The notes beneath the pieces were generated by a model that saw nothing but the letters and a program-made list of their open reading frames with translations, searched no databases and had not been told where the DNA came from. DNA of 64,000 nt from Paraburkholderia aspalathi (GTDB lineage: Bacteria > Pseudomonadota > Gammaproteobacteria > Burkholderiales > Burkholderiaceae). The DNA is taken from NCBI RefSeq assembly GCF_900116445.1, contig NZ_FPBH01000022.1, positions 1 to 64,000 on the forward strand, given 5' to 3'. Positions 35,529 to 44,645 of the stretch are shown piece by piece (position 1 is the stretch's first letter; each line of letters begins with the position of its first letter). The position numbers were made by a program, and so were the translations under genes.

Positions 35529-36689
35529 CTAGCGCTTCCTGAACGCATCCAGCGACGTCAATGCGTTGCCGTGAAAATCGAACAACGTGTTGTTGTCCCA
35601 CTGATCGCCCGCGCCGACTTTCCATCCCACGTTCGGCGTCGGGATCCATTCCGGCTCCCACCAGAACACGCCCTTGCCGTGCCCGCCGGGTATCGCTTTC
35701 ACGATATCCGTCACCGCGCCGATAAATTGCGCCTGGCCGGCCGGTGTCTGGGGGAAGGTCGTGGAGCCGGTATTGGTCATCGAGTTGGGTTCCGAGTCGC
35801 CGTCGCTCGTGGTCCACGGATACGCGGTCTCGACGACCATCACGTCCTTGCCATAGCGCGTCGCCATATCGTTCGCATTGTTCTGCAAGTCGCTTAGCGC
35901 GCCTTGCCACTGCGGGTAGTAGGACAGGCCGATCACATCGAACGTGACGCCGCGTTGCACCGCGCTGTCGAACCACCAGCGGCTCGTTGCGTTGTTGCCG
36001 CCGCTGTCGAGGTGCAGCATGACCTTGATCCGTTCATCGACCGATTTGACCGCATCGTGCCCGGCCTTCAGCAGTTGCGCGAGGTTGTCCCACTGATCGT
36101 ACTTGCCGAGCGGCCACAGCATGCCGCCCGTGATTTCATTGCCGACCTGAACCCACTCCGGATGCACGCCATCGCGCTTGAGCATCGTAAGGACCTTCGA
36201 CGTGTACTCGGACAGCAACGCGCAGGTTTGCTCGATATCCTTGCCGGCCCAGTCGTGTGGCGGATACTGCTTGCCCGGATCGGCCCACCAGTCGCTGTAG
36301 TGGAAATCGATCAGTATGCGCATGCCGAGCGCAGCGGCGCGGCGAGCCAGAACGCGAACATGTTCGGCATTGTTGTAACCGGCGGCGGGACTCTGGTCAG
36401 CCGGAAAAAAGTTCGGATTGCCAGGATCGTTCCACACTTTGATGCGGATCGAGTCGACACCGTGACTCTTCAGAATGAAGAGACAGTCGAGCGGCATACC
36501 GTGCTCGTAAAACTTCGCGCCGTTGGCCTCGAGTTCCAGCAGCGTCGACACGTCCGCACCCTTTGCAAACCCGCGGCCATGACCGAACACGCCAAGTTCG
36601 CCGGCAACGGCGGGCACGCCGACCGTTGCGCCGACACCAGCGGCAGCCCCAGCAGATGCGAGCCATCCGAGCATTTCTCTTCTGTTCAT
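35529..36689 (-). CDS. Arabinogalactan endo-beta-1,4-galactanase (GH53), exported
   Basis: 386 residues. The N-terminus has an export signal with a twin arginine (NRREMLGW), so Tat export is likely. The GH53 core includes ILIDFHYSDWWADPGKQ, the acid/base Glu in VGNEITGGMLWP and the nucleophile Glu in VVETAYPW. It cuts beta-1,4-galactan side chains of pectin outside the cytoplasm, giving oligomers for the neighbouring ABC importer and GH42 enzyme. A separate LacI-type operator lies 53 bp upstream, so the gene can be transcribed independently of the transporter. Confidence 0.92.
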   Translation of the reverse strand: MNRREMLGWLASAGAAAGVGATVGVPAVAGELGVFGHGRGFAKGADVSTLLELEANGAKFYEHGMPLDCLFILKSHGVDSIRIKVWNDPGNPNFFPADQSPAAGYNNAEHVRVLARRAAALGMRILIDFHYSDWWADPGKQYPPHDWAGKDIEQTCALLSEYTSKVLTMLKRDGVHPEWVQVGNEITGGMLWPLGKYDQWDNLAQLLKAGHDAVKSVDERIKVMLHLDSGGNNATSRWWFDSAVQRGVTFDVIGLSYYPQWQGALSDLQNNANDMATRYGKDVMVVETAYPWTTSDGDSEPNSMTNTGSTTFPQTPAGQAQFIGAVTDIVKAIPGGHGKGVFWWEPEWIPTPNVGWKVGAGDQWDNNTLFDFHGNALTSLDAFRKR

Positions 36690-36742
36690 CTGTCATCCTC
36701 CATCGATTGAATGGCGGTTCTTCTAGAGGCCGCCTGTTCCGG

Positions 36743-36758
36743 GTTGAAGCGCTTAAAT
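36743..36758. promoter_or_regulatory. LacI-type operator before galactanase gene
   Basis: GTTGAAGCGCTTAAAT shares the core AAnCGCTTAAAT with the two operators beside the lacI-type gene (43164 and 43219). Its central AAGCGCTT is a perfect palindrome. Confidence 0.65.
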
Positions 36759-36813
36759 TTCTGCCTCCAATAACGCCTTCTTCTACCTTGATAAAACGTT
36801 CAGACGCGAGGGC

Positions 36814-38778
36814 CTACGTGTTCCTCCACGCGCAGACGTCGCCGGTTTTCAATTCCGAATGTCCCAGCACAAACGTCGCATTGGCTGGCGCAGGCGCTTG
36901 CACTGGCTCCGGCCCGAAGTTGAACGCGAAGGTCAGATCGCCGCGCCGGCGAATGCGCAAGCCATCAGCCAGGTGCTGCGTCTCGATGCCGGCATCTTTC
37001 GCGGCCCGCTGCAACACCTCGCGATGCAACGCGTGCGACAACCAACCCGCCACATAGCGAACCCTTCCGTGGGTGAGGATCGCGGGCCACGTGTCGTCGA
37101 ATTGCGCGTCGACGGTTGTCTCGCCATTGGCGCGAACGTGCTCGCGCCAATGCAGTGCAACGCCCTGCGTGTCTCCGATCGAAAGCGCTGGCGTAAGCGT
37201 CGGACGCAGCGTTTCGACTTCGAGCACCTGCATCGGCAGAACGCGTTGCAACGCGCCGGGCGGCAAGCTCGAAGGAATGGCAAAGGTCGTGGTCTTCGAA
37301 CCGCTCCTCGGACCGAATACCCATTGCGCCGAACTCTGCTCGATCTGGTCGACGAGCGTGTCGTTGATCACGGCAATACTCGGCACCACCACTAACCGGT
37401 ACGGCGAAAGATCGGCTTTGCTCGACACGATATCGACGTCGAGGCCGAGTTCACGCAGCGCCTCGTAGTAGTCGAACGCCAGCGTCTGGTAATCGAAGGT
37501 TTTGCCATGACGCTGAATCTCGAACATCCACTGCGTCTCGTAGTCGAACACGATCGCGGTGGCCGCGCGCGTCGGCGCACCGAGTCCGGATAGCGCCGCG
37601 GACGAGGCAATTTCATGCGCCGCCTGCTGCACTTCGAGGCCGCCAGGCGACAGTTCGTTGTTCGGTAAGTTGAGACCCGAATGCATCTGTTCCTGCGCAT
37701 ACGGACACTGACGCCAGCGGAAGTACGACACCAGTTCCGCACCATGCGCGAATGCTTCGTATGCCCATAGCCTGACCATGCCCTTCGCGGGCACCGGATT
37801 CCACGGCGCCCAGTTCACCGGCCCAGCCTGTTGCTCCATCACCCAGAAACGGCCGGCGCCGATCGCGCGGTAGCGATCGTGATCGAACGCCGAGACGTCC
37901 GGATGCGCGGTACGTGCGTAACGCGCCTTCTGCTCTTCTGGCAGTGCGATCGATTCCGTGCGCGCGATCGGATAGCTGTCCCACGCCGCCACGTCGAGCG
38001 CGTTGTCTTCGGCAAAGCGGTAATGATCGAAAGTCGTGAAGAAGCCCATGAAGTTATGCAGCAGATCCGCCTTGGGCGCATGCTGACGCAGCACGTCGAT
38101 CTGCTCGCGATGGAAGCTCGCCACCTCATCCGACATGAAACGGCGGAAGTCGAGCAAATGGATCGGATTGGCGTCCGTGGGCGTGCGGTTCGGCAGGCCG
38201 ATCGTATCGAACGACGGATACTCCATGCTCCAGAACACGTTGCCCCATGCATCGTTCAGCGCCTCGATGCGCTCGTAGCGATGCTGCAACCACGTCTGAA
38301 AGCGCGCCAGCGCCGCGCCCGAATAACTCGGCACAGTCTCGTGGCAGCCGAGTTCGTTGTCCGTCTGCCACGCAACGATAGACGGGTGCCGTCCATAGCG
38401 CTCCACCATCACGGTGACAATGCGTACGCACTCACGCCGGTAGGTTTCGCTGGAAATATCGTAGTGGCGACGCGAGCCGAAATTCCAGCGCAAACCATCC
38501 GCACGCACCGGCAACACGTCCGGGTGTGCGTCGATCAGCCACTTCGGCGGCGACGCGGTCGGTGTGCCCAGCACGAGTTTCAGGCCTGCAGCCGCGAGCG
38601 TCTCAACGGCTTCATCGAGCCAGTCCCAGGCGAATTCGCCGGCGCGCGGTTCCATCCGGCTCCACGCGAATTCGGCGATCCGCACATGCGTGATGCCGAG
38701 CTCGACCATACGTTTCGCATCGTCGGCCCACATCGAACGCGGCCATTGTTCGGGGTAGTAGCAAACACCAAGTTGCAT
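36814..38778 (-). CDS. Beta-galactosidase (GH42)
   Basis: 654 residues, no signal peptide, so cytoplasmic. It starts MQLGVCYYPEQWPRSMW as GH42 enzymes do. The acid/base Glu is in WQTDNELGCH and the nucleophile Glu in FWVMEQQAGPVNW. The C-terminal part has the trimerisation and beta-sandwich domains of the family. It releases galactose from imported beta-1,4-galacto-oligosaccharides. It follows the transporter permease after 37 bp and is the last gene before the separately controlled galactanase. Confidence 0.93.
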   Translation of the reverse strand: MQLGVCYYPEQWPRSMWADDAKRMVELGITHVRIAEFAWSRMEPRAGEFAWDWLDEAVETLAAAGLKLVLGTPTASPPKWLIDAHPDVLPVRADGLRWNFGSRRHYDISSETYRRECVRIVTVMVERYGRHPSIVAWQTDNELGCHETVPSYSGAALARFQTWLQHRYERIEALNDAWGNVFWSMEYPSFDTIGLPNRTPTDANPIHLLDFRRFMSDEVASFHREQIDVLRQHAPKADLLHNFMGFFTTFDHYRFAEDNALDVAAWDSYPIARTESIALPEEQKARYARTAHPDVSAFDHDRYRAIGAGRFWVMEQQAGPVNWAPWNPVPAKGMVRLWAYEAFAHGAELVSYFRWRQCPYAQEQMHSGLNLPNNELSPGGLEVQQAAHEIASSAALSGLGAPTRAATAIVFDYETQWMFEIQRHGKTFDYQTLAFDYYEALRELGLDVDIVSSKADLSPYRLVVVPSIAVINDTLVDQIEQSSAQWVFGPRSGSKTTTFAIPSSLPPGALQRVLPMQVLEVETLRPTLTPALSIGDTQGVALHWREHVRANGETTVDAQFDDTWPAILTHGRVRYVAGWLSHALHREVLQRAAKDAGIETQHLADGLRIRRRGDLTFAFNFGPEPVQAPAPANATFVLGHSELKTGDVCAWRNT

Positions 38779-38815
38779 GAGAGAGTCTCTTCGTTAAATG
38801 ACGGCGAACGGGCGA

Positions 38816-39667
38816 TCAACCCTTGCTTGCGCCGAAAGTCAGGCCGGCGACGAAATGCTTCTGCATCAGGAAGAACATCAGCACGGAGGGCAAAGCGGCG
38901 AGTACCGAGCCGGCGGCAACCAGATTCCATGCCGTGGTCCATTGGCCTTTGAGCGCGGCGACGCCCACGGTGATCGGCGCAGCCTCATCGCCTTGCGTGA
39001 GGCACAGCGCCCAGAAGTAGTCGTTCCAGACAAACGTGAAGACGAGGATGCCCAGCGCGGCGAGCGCGGGACGAATCAGCGGCAGCACGATGCGCCAGTA
39101 GATCGTCCATTCGCTCGCCCCTTCCACGCGCGCCGCCTCGATCATCTCGAACGGCAACTGCTTGATGAAGTTGCGCAGAAACAGCGTGCAAAAACCGGTC
39201 TGAAACGACACATGAAAAATCACCAGTGCCCATACGCTGTTGAAGAGGCCCACTTTCAGCGCCATGTCGCGAACCGGGATCATCAGAATCTGAATCGGCA
39301 CGAAGTTGCCGGCTACAAAGGCGAACAGCACAGCGGTATTGCCCGGGAACCGGTAGGTCGCCAACGCAAAACCCGCCATTGAAGCGAGCACGATCGCGCC
39401 GATCACCGAGGGCACCGTGATTAACACACTGTTGGCGAAGTAATGGAGCATCGGCGTTTGCGTGAGTGCCGTGCCGTAGTTTTCGATTAACGCAAAATGC
39501 TTGGGCCAGCCCCAGTAGTCGCCTTGCGACAACTCGTCCGACGAGCGGATCGACGTGACGAGCACGGCCAGCATCGGCAGCAGCCATATCAGCAGCGCAA
39601 GCGGCAGCGACGCTTTGTACAACGTGCGGTTGAGCGGTTTCCAGCGTTCGACGGGAAGGGGATACAT
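38816..39667 (-). CDS. Sugar ABC transporter permease (MalG/GanQ type)
   Basis: 283 residues, six membrane helices. The EAA loop reads EAARVEGASEWTIYWRIVLP. ATG at 39665-39667 with AGGAG about 9 nt upstream. Longer open frame upstream is spurious overlap with the neighbouring permease. It pairs with the MalF-type permease 19 bp upstream to import galacto-oligosaccharides. Confidence 0.92.
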   Translation of the reverse strand: MYPLPVERWKPLNRTLYKASLPLALLIWLLPMLAVLVTSIRSSDELSQGDYWGWPKHFALIENYGTALTQTPMLHYFANSVLITVPSVIGAIVLASMAGFALATYRFPGNTAVLFAFVAGNFVPIQILMIPVRDMALKVGLFNSVWALVIFHVSFQTGFCTLFLRNFIKQLPFEMIEAARVEGASEWTIYWRIVLPLIRPALAALGILVFTFVWNDYFWALCLTQGDEAAPITVGVAALKGQWTTAWNLVAAGSVLAALPSVLMFFLMQKHFVAGLTFGASKG

Positions 39668-39686
39668 GACGCGTAACTCCTGGAAA

Positions 39687-40592
39687 TCAGTGTTCTTCGC
39701 GCAGCATGCGGCGCAGATGGAACACGATGTAGACGAGCATGATGGCGAACAGCACGACGGCAATCGCCGCGGAATAGCCTTCGCGGTAGTACTTGATCGC
39801 CTGGTCGTACATGTAATAGGCGAGCACGGTCGAACTATCGAAGGGACCGCCGCCACTCATCACCGCGATCAGGTCGAAGCTGCGCAGCGCGCCAATCACG
39901 GTCAGGACGACTGCCATGAATGTGGCTGGCCGCAGTTGCGGAAGGATCACGTGCCATAGCAGACGCACGCCTTTTGCGCCCTCCATGCGAGCCGCCTCGA
40001 CCACTTCGGGATTGATACCTGTCAGCCCGGTGAGATACAGCACCATGCAGAACGGCGTTTGCGGCCACAGCGCGGCGAAGATAATGCCGAAGGTCACCGT
40101 GTGCGGATCGCCGAGCACAGGAATGCCATGACCAACGATCAGACGCAGCAAGCCGAAACCCGGATCGTAAAACCAGCTGAACACGAGCCCGACCACCACG
40201 CCGGATAGCACGAATGGCGCAAAAAACAGCGACTTCACGACCCGCATGCCACGGATATGCTGGTTCAGATACAACGCGAACAGCAGTCCGAGCGGCGGCG
40301 CCAACAGGAATAGCGCGAGCCAGATCAGGTTGTTCTTGAGCGCCGTATAGAACGTGTCCGCATGAAACAGTTCGATGTAGTTATCGAAGCCCGCGAACGT
40401 CTTCGGCGTCATGCCGTCCCAGTTGTAAAAGCTGAGCGAAATACTGCTGATGATCGGGTAGACCACGCACAGGCAAAACAACACACAGCCCGGCAGCAGG
40501 AAGAAAAGCGCCGCGCGGTGCTGATGACGGCGCGTCGTGGAGACGTGCCGGTGCCGCGCCGCGGGTAAGCGGCGCGCTGCGGAATGAGACAT
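39687..40592 (-). CDS. Sugar ABC transporter permease (MalF/GanP type)
   Basis: 301 residues with a basic cytosolic N-terminus, then six helices beginning ALFFLLPGCVLFCLCVVYP. The EAA motif is EAARMEGAKGVRLLWHVILP. It forms the membrane channel with the following MalG-type permease. It is 76 bp downstream of the binding protein gene. Confidence 0.92.
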   Translation of the reverse strand: MSHSAARRLPAARHRHVSTTRRHQHRAALFFLLPGCVLFCLCVVYPIISSISLSFYNWDGMTPKTFAGFDNYIELFHADTFYTALKNNLIWLALFLLAPPLGLLFALYLNQHIRGMRVVKSLFFAPFVLSGVVVGLVFSWFYDPGFGLLRLIVGHGIPVLGDPHTVTFGIIFAALWPQTPFCMVLYLTGLTGINPEVVEAARMEGAKGVRLLWHVILPQLRPATFMAVVLTVIGALRSFDLIAVMSGGGPFDSSTVLAYYMYDQAIKYYREGYSAAIAVVLFAIMLVYIVFHLRRMLREEH

Positions 40593-40668
40593 GATCGGGC
40601 CTGGTCGAAAATCGAAGAAGATCGAAGGCGAGCGCCAGCGCTTGCTGCCTTGCTGGCGCTCCGGGGGC

Positions 40669-41922
40669 TTACTTCTTGTAGATGCGCTTGCGGGTCGCTT
40701 CGAGGCGGACCAGCACGGCGTCGAGTTGCGACGGATCGCTGTAGAACTGCTGCATCGCCTTCATGCCTTCGTCGGCCATTTCCTTCTGCATGTCGCGATC
40801 GTAGAACTGCGCAATGCCGCCCTTCGTGTTGGCAAGGGTCTGGAAACCGACCTTCGAAATCTCGTCCTCCGGTTCAGCGGATTGGCTGTTCGACGGCAAC
40901 TGCCCCCAACCCTTCGCGAGATCGGCGTTGATCTGCGGCTGTTCCATGAAGGCCAGCAGTCTGCGGGCATCGGCCTTGTTCTTCGCCTTCGCCGGAACCA
41001 GCAGCACATTGACCGGGCCGTCTTCGGCCATCGGCACGTTCGCGTCGACCACTGGGAAGCGGAAGAAGCCGGTCTGCGGCCGGACCGATGCGGGGATGCT
41101 CGCCGAGAAGAACGTGCCCATCAGCATCATCGAGGCCTTGCCGCTCACGAGAAACGGTGCGATCGAATCGAGGTCGTAGGAGAGCGCGTTGTCGATGAAG
41201 TAGTGATCGTCGATCAGCGTTTTCCACGCGGTGTAGACCTTTTTAACGCGCGCATCGGTGTAGGGAATTTCGCCGGCCATCAATTGCTGGTGGAATGCGT
41301 TGCCGTTGATGCGCAGGTCAAGATAGTCGAACCAAGCAGCAAGCGTCCAGCTATCGCGCGCCGCAACGGCGATCGGTGCCACGCCGCTGGCCTTCAGCTT
41401 CTTGCAGGCGTCGAGAAATTCATCCCACGTTTTCGGTTCGCCCTTGATGCCGGCCTTCTCGAACAGATCCTTGCGATAGAAGAAGCCGTAGGCGTCGTAA
41501 CCGAGCGGCGCGGCGTACTGCTTGCCCTTATACGTCGAGGCTTCCTTCACCGACGCATACTGCTGCGACCAGCCATTCTTGCTCCAGTCCGACGACAGGT
41601 CTTCGAGCAGGCCGCGTTGCGCGTAATAGGCCATGCGCTCGCCGTCGTGCCACGACACGACATCTGGCGGATCGGTGGCGAGCCAGCCGCCCATCTGCAC
41701 CTTGTACGCTTCCTCGGTGATGTAGGTCACCTTGAGGTCGACGTCGGGATTGGCTTTCTTGAACTTGTCGAACGCGTCCTGCCACGTCGAGCGCTGATTA
41801 CCGCGCGCCGATACGTTGACGGTCAGCGTGGCCGCGTCGGCCGCGGTGGCGCAGAGTGTGCCTGCGACCAGAGCGGCCGCAATCGACGCGTATGCCAGAC
41901 GGCGAAGGCGAAGAGAAATCAT
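40669..41922 (-). CDS. Extracellular solute-binding protein, family 1
   Basis: 417 residues with a Sec signal peptide (cleavage near TAADA-ATL). It has the SBP_bac_1 fold with YAAPLGYDAYGFFYRKDLFEKAG. It is probably the receptor for beta-1,4-galacto-oligosaccharides, judging from GH53 and GH42 in the same operon. It follows the ATPase gene after 86 bp containing a hairpin. Confidence 0.92.
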   Translation of the reverse strand: MISLRLRRLAYASIAAALVAGTLCATAADAATLTVNVSARGNQRSTWQDAFDKFKKANPDVDLKVTYITEEAYKVQMGGWLATDPPDVVSWHDGERMAYYAQRGLLEDLSSDWSKNGWSQQYASVKEASTYKGKQYAAPLGYDAYGFFYRKDLFEKAGIKGEPKTWDEFLDACKKLKASGVAPIAVAARDSWTLAAWFDYLDLRINGNAFHQQLMAGEIPYTDARVKKVYTAWKTLIDDHYFIDNALSYDLDSIAPFLVSGKASMMLMGTFFSASIPASVRPQTGFFRFPVVDANVPMAEDGPVNVLLVPAKAKNKADARRLLAFMEQPQINADLAKGWGQLPSNSQSAEPEDEISKVGFQTLANTKGGIAQFYDRDMQKEMADEGMKAMQQFYSDPSQLDAVLVRLEATRKRIYKK

Positions 41923-41949
41923 CTTATGTCTCCTTGACTACCTTGTTGG

Positions 41950-41970
41950 CTGGCAGCGGCTCGCTGCCAG
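41950..41970 (-). other. Intercistronic hairpin between ATPase and binding-protein genes
   Basis: CTGGCAGC and GCTGCCAG form a perfect 8-bp stem with a 5-nt loop, 28 bp before the binding-protein start. No T-run follows. It may be an mRNA processing or stabilising element that favours the binding-protein message. Confidence 0.6.
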
Positions 41971-42008
41971 ACGATTTACCCGCTCTTTGGCGGAATAGGG
42001 TTGTGCGA

Positions 42009-43148
42009 TCAAGCGGCGACCCGCTCGGGCTCGAACGTGCTGCGCCGCAGTGCAACGCCGTCCGCATCGAACAGATGACATGCGGCAGGCGGAACGTGAA
42101 TGCAGATGCGCTCGCCCGACCCGATCGGCGTATCGCCCGCGGCCTTGGCGATGAGCGTGCCGCCCGCGTGATCGGCGTGAATATAGCTGTGCTCGCCGAG
42201 CCGTTCCGATAGCACCGTGACGCATTGAATGGATTGCTCGTCGCCGGACAGACACAGATGTTCCGGGCGCACGCCGAGCGTGACAGGCTGGCCACGCTGA
42301 AGACGTTGACCGTCCACGTGAGCGACCAGCCGTTCGCCGCTTTCCGTCAGCGTGACGGCTACCTTGCCTGCTTCGATCGAATCGACCACGGCATCGATGA
42401 AATTCATGCGCGGCGAACCAATGAAGCCCGCCACGAAGCGCGACTTCGGATGGTGATACAACTCGAGCGGTGCGCCGCTCTGCGCGATGCTGCCAAAGCG
42501 CTCGGCGTCCGCTCCTGCATGCAGCAACACGATTCTGTCGGCAAGCGTCATCGCTTCGACCTGATCGTGGGTTACGTAGACCACGCTCGCATTCGCGAAG
42601 CGCTGGTGCAAGCGGGCGATTTCGACACGCGTCTGGCCGCGCAATGCGGCGTCGAGATTCGACAGTGGTTCGTCGAACAGGAACACACCGGGTTCACGGA
42701 CGATCGCGCGGCCGATCGCAACACGCTGCCGCTGCCCGCCCGAAAGCGCTTTCGGATAACGGTCAAGGAAGGCGTCCAGTTGCAGAATGCGCGCGGCCTC
42801 GCGCACCTTCCGGTCGATCACGTCCTTGGGCTGCTTCGCGAGTTTCAGGCCGAACGCCATGTTGTCGAACACGGTCATGTGCGGAAACAGCGCGTAGCTC
42901 TGGAACACCATCGCCACGCCGCGCCCGGCGGCGGGCACATCGTTCATGAGGCGGCCGCCGATGTGCAGTTCGCCTTCGCTCAGGTCTTCGAGACCGGCGA
43001 TCATTCTCAGCAGGGTCGACTTGCCGCAACCCGAGGGTCCGAGAAACACGCAGAACTCATGCTGAGCGATCTCGAGATTTACACGCCGGATCACCGGCGG
43101 ATGGTCACCGTACGACTTCTGCACGTTCGTAAGACGAATCGTAGCCAT
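42009..43148 (-). CDS. Sugar ABC transporter ATPase (MsmX/UgpC/MalK type)
   Basis: 379 residues. Walker A is GPSGCGKST, the signature is LSGGQRQRVAIGRAI, and Walker B is VFLFDEPLSNLDA. A C-terminal TOBE/MalK-like regulatory domain follows. Unlike many sugar importers that share one ATPase, this locus carries its own. It is the first gene of the leftward galactan operon and lies just downstream of two LacI-type operators. Confidence 0.93.
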   Translation of the reverse strand: MATIRLTNVQKSYGDHPPVIRRVNLEIAQHEFCVFLGPSGCGKSTLLRMIAGLEDLSEGELHIGGRLMNDVPAAGRGVAMVFQSYALFPHMTVFDNMAFGLKLAKQPKDVIDRKVREAARILQLDAFLDRYPKALSGGQRQRVAIGRAIVREPGVFLFDEPLSNLDAALRGQTRVEIARLHQRFANASVVYVTHDQVEAMTLADRIVLLHAGADAERFGSIAQSGAPLELYHHPKSRFVAGFIGSPRMNFIDAVVDSIEAGKVAVTLTESGERLVAHVDGQRLQRGQPVTLGVRPEHLCLSGDEQSIQCVTVLSERLGEHSYIHADHAGGTLIAKAAGDTPIGSGERICIHVPPAACHLFDADGVALRRSTFEPERVAA

Positions 43149-43163
43149 GTTGTTGCCCTTTGG

Positions 43164-43179
43164 ATTTAACCGCTTAAAT
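43164..43179. promoter_or_regulatory. LacI-type operator O1 before ABC operon
   Basis: ATTTAACCGCTTAAAT has 6-bp arms ATTTAA / TTAAAT around a CG centre. It lies 15 bp before the ATPase start, where bound repressor would block transcription. Confidence 0.75.
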
Positions 43180-43218
43180 TTCTAGGAAAAATAAACGGCC
43201 AGCTCTTGTGCAGCAGGC

Positions 43219-43234
43219 ATTTAATCGCTTAAAT
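43219..43234. promoter_or_regulatory. LacI-type operator O2 between ABC operon and regulator
   Basis: ATTTAATCGCTTAAAT differs from O1 at one base. The two centres are 55 bp apart, about five helical turns, so a repressor tetramer or two dimers could act on the same face. It lies 119 bp before the regulator gene. Confidence 0.75.
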
Positions 43235-43353
43235 TCGAGTCCGAGAGGAAAAGTCATGATGAGTGTCTCCGCTGTGTTTTCCAGCAACTTATCAACGTCG
43301 CCCGTTGCTTGCAACATTTGAATCGCGCTCCCTGAATATGGGATAAATAGTAA

Positions 43354-44370
43354 ATGGTCACCCTTTCCGAAGTCGCAAAGCGCGCGCACGTCACCGCCGC
43401 CACCGTTTCCAATGTCCTGCGCAACCGCGAGAAGGTCCGCCCGGAGACGGCCGAACGCGTACTGAAGGCCATCGCCGATCTCGGCTACCGGCCCAACTTG
43501 AACGCACGCGCGCTGGCAGAGGGCCGCTCGTCGACCTTGGCCCTGATGCTGTCGAACATCTCGAACCCGTTCTACCCAGAGTTCGTCTCGGCCGCCGAAC
43601 GAGCGGCACGCAAAGCCGGGTACTTCCTGATGGTTTGCAATACTGATGACGATGCGGAGATCGGCCGCGCGTACCTGAACCAGATCGCCGGCACGCTCGC
43701 AGACGGTGTCCTCGTGATGAACACGGACATCGCGATCAACGACTTGTGCGCGTCGGCCACGCACAGCGCGCCGATCTTGCTGGCGATGTGGGAACACCCT
43801 GAGGCTCCGCCCGCGCTGCCCTGCATCGCCGTGGATTTTGCTCATGCGGGTGCGCTTGCCGCGAGGCATCTGCTCGAACTCGGTCATCGCGAGATCGGTC
43901 TTCTGATCGGCGATGGATGCGGCGGCTTGCAAGACGCGCGCTCCAACGGATTTCGCGCGGTGATGCGCGAGGCCGGAATCGAAACAGACGCTGCCGCGGT
44001 GCTGCAGATCCGCGACTCGATCGACGCTGGCTACGCCGCCTGCATGCAGTTGATGGCGAGCCGCCCTCACCTCACCGCGATTTTCGCGACCAACGATCTG
44101 CTCGCGATCGGCGCGGCCCAGGCATTGATAACGCTTGGCCGCGCCGTGCCGAACGACGTCTCGGTCATCGGCATTACGGACATTCAACTCGCACACCAGG
44201 TGCATCCTGCGTTGACGACGATCGCGATCCAGACGGCGGCCGTCGCGGAGTTGTCGATCGAGAGTCTGATCCGGCTGATCCAGACGCCTGAACAGCAACC
44301 GTCGATGGTGCTCGCGCCACCGCCGCAACTCGTCGTACGCGCTTCGACGGGGCCGCGGCGGGTACGTTGA
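43354..44370 (+). CDS. LacI-family regulator of galactan utilisation
   Basis: 338 residues. The N-terminal helix-turn-helix is VTLSEVAKRAHVTAATVSNV, with the hinge helix near LNARALAEGRSS and a periplasmic-binding-like effector domain. It is divergent from the galactan ABC operon with 205 bp between, which holds two operators of the class it is likely to bind. The effector is probably galactobiose or a longer galacto-oligosaccharide, by analogy to GanR. Confidence 0.92.
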   Translation: MVTLSEVAKRAHVTAATVSNVLRNREKVRPETAERVLKAIADLGYRPNLNARALAEGRSSTLALMLSNISNPFYPEFVSAAERAARKAGYFLMVCNTDDDAEIGRAYLNQIAGTLADGVLVMNTDIAINDLCASATHSAPILLAMWEHPEAPPALPCIAVDFAHAGALAARHLLELGHREIGLLIGDGCGGLQDARSNGFRAVMREAGIETDAAAVLQIRDSIDAGYAACMQLMASRPHLTAIFATNDLLAIGAAQALITLGRAVPNDVSVIGITDIQLAHQVHPALTTIAIQTAAVAELSIESLIRLIQTPEQQPSMVLAPPPQLVVRASTGPRRVR

Positions 44371-44448
44371 GGCGCGAGCTAGCGCGTACCGCAGACCGCG
44401 CAACACAGCCTTCACCACCCATCCCGGCCTGCCGCTTCACCGCACATT

Positions 44449-44463
44449 CAGCAGAAAATGCTG
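44449..44463. promoter_or_regulatory. Lrp-like palindrome upstream of gabD
   Basis: CAGCAGAAAATGCTG, identical over 15 bp to the site at 17182-17196 before the omega-aminotransferase. It lies 182 bp before gabD. Immediately after it is an A-rich hairpin (GCGGCG / CGCCGC, 44466-44488) that may end the lacI-type transcript. Confidence 0.6.
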
Positions 44464-44645
44464 TGGCGGCGTGAAAAAAAAGCGCCGCGCACCGTCAAAG
44501 GCCCACTGGGATGATTTCATTGACTGCGGCGTACGCGTAGGATCAACGTGTTAGTCGCCCGCAATCTACCTTAAGTGCGCGGCCGCGCCGCCGCATCGAT
44601 GACTCGCCCTCGCCTCATCCAGGGCAACCCGAAGGAGCAACCCCG

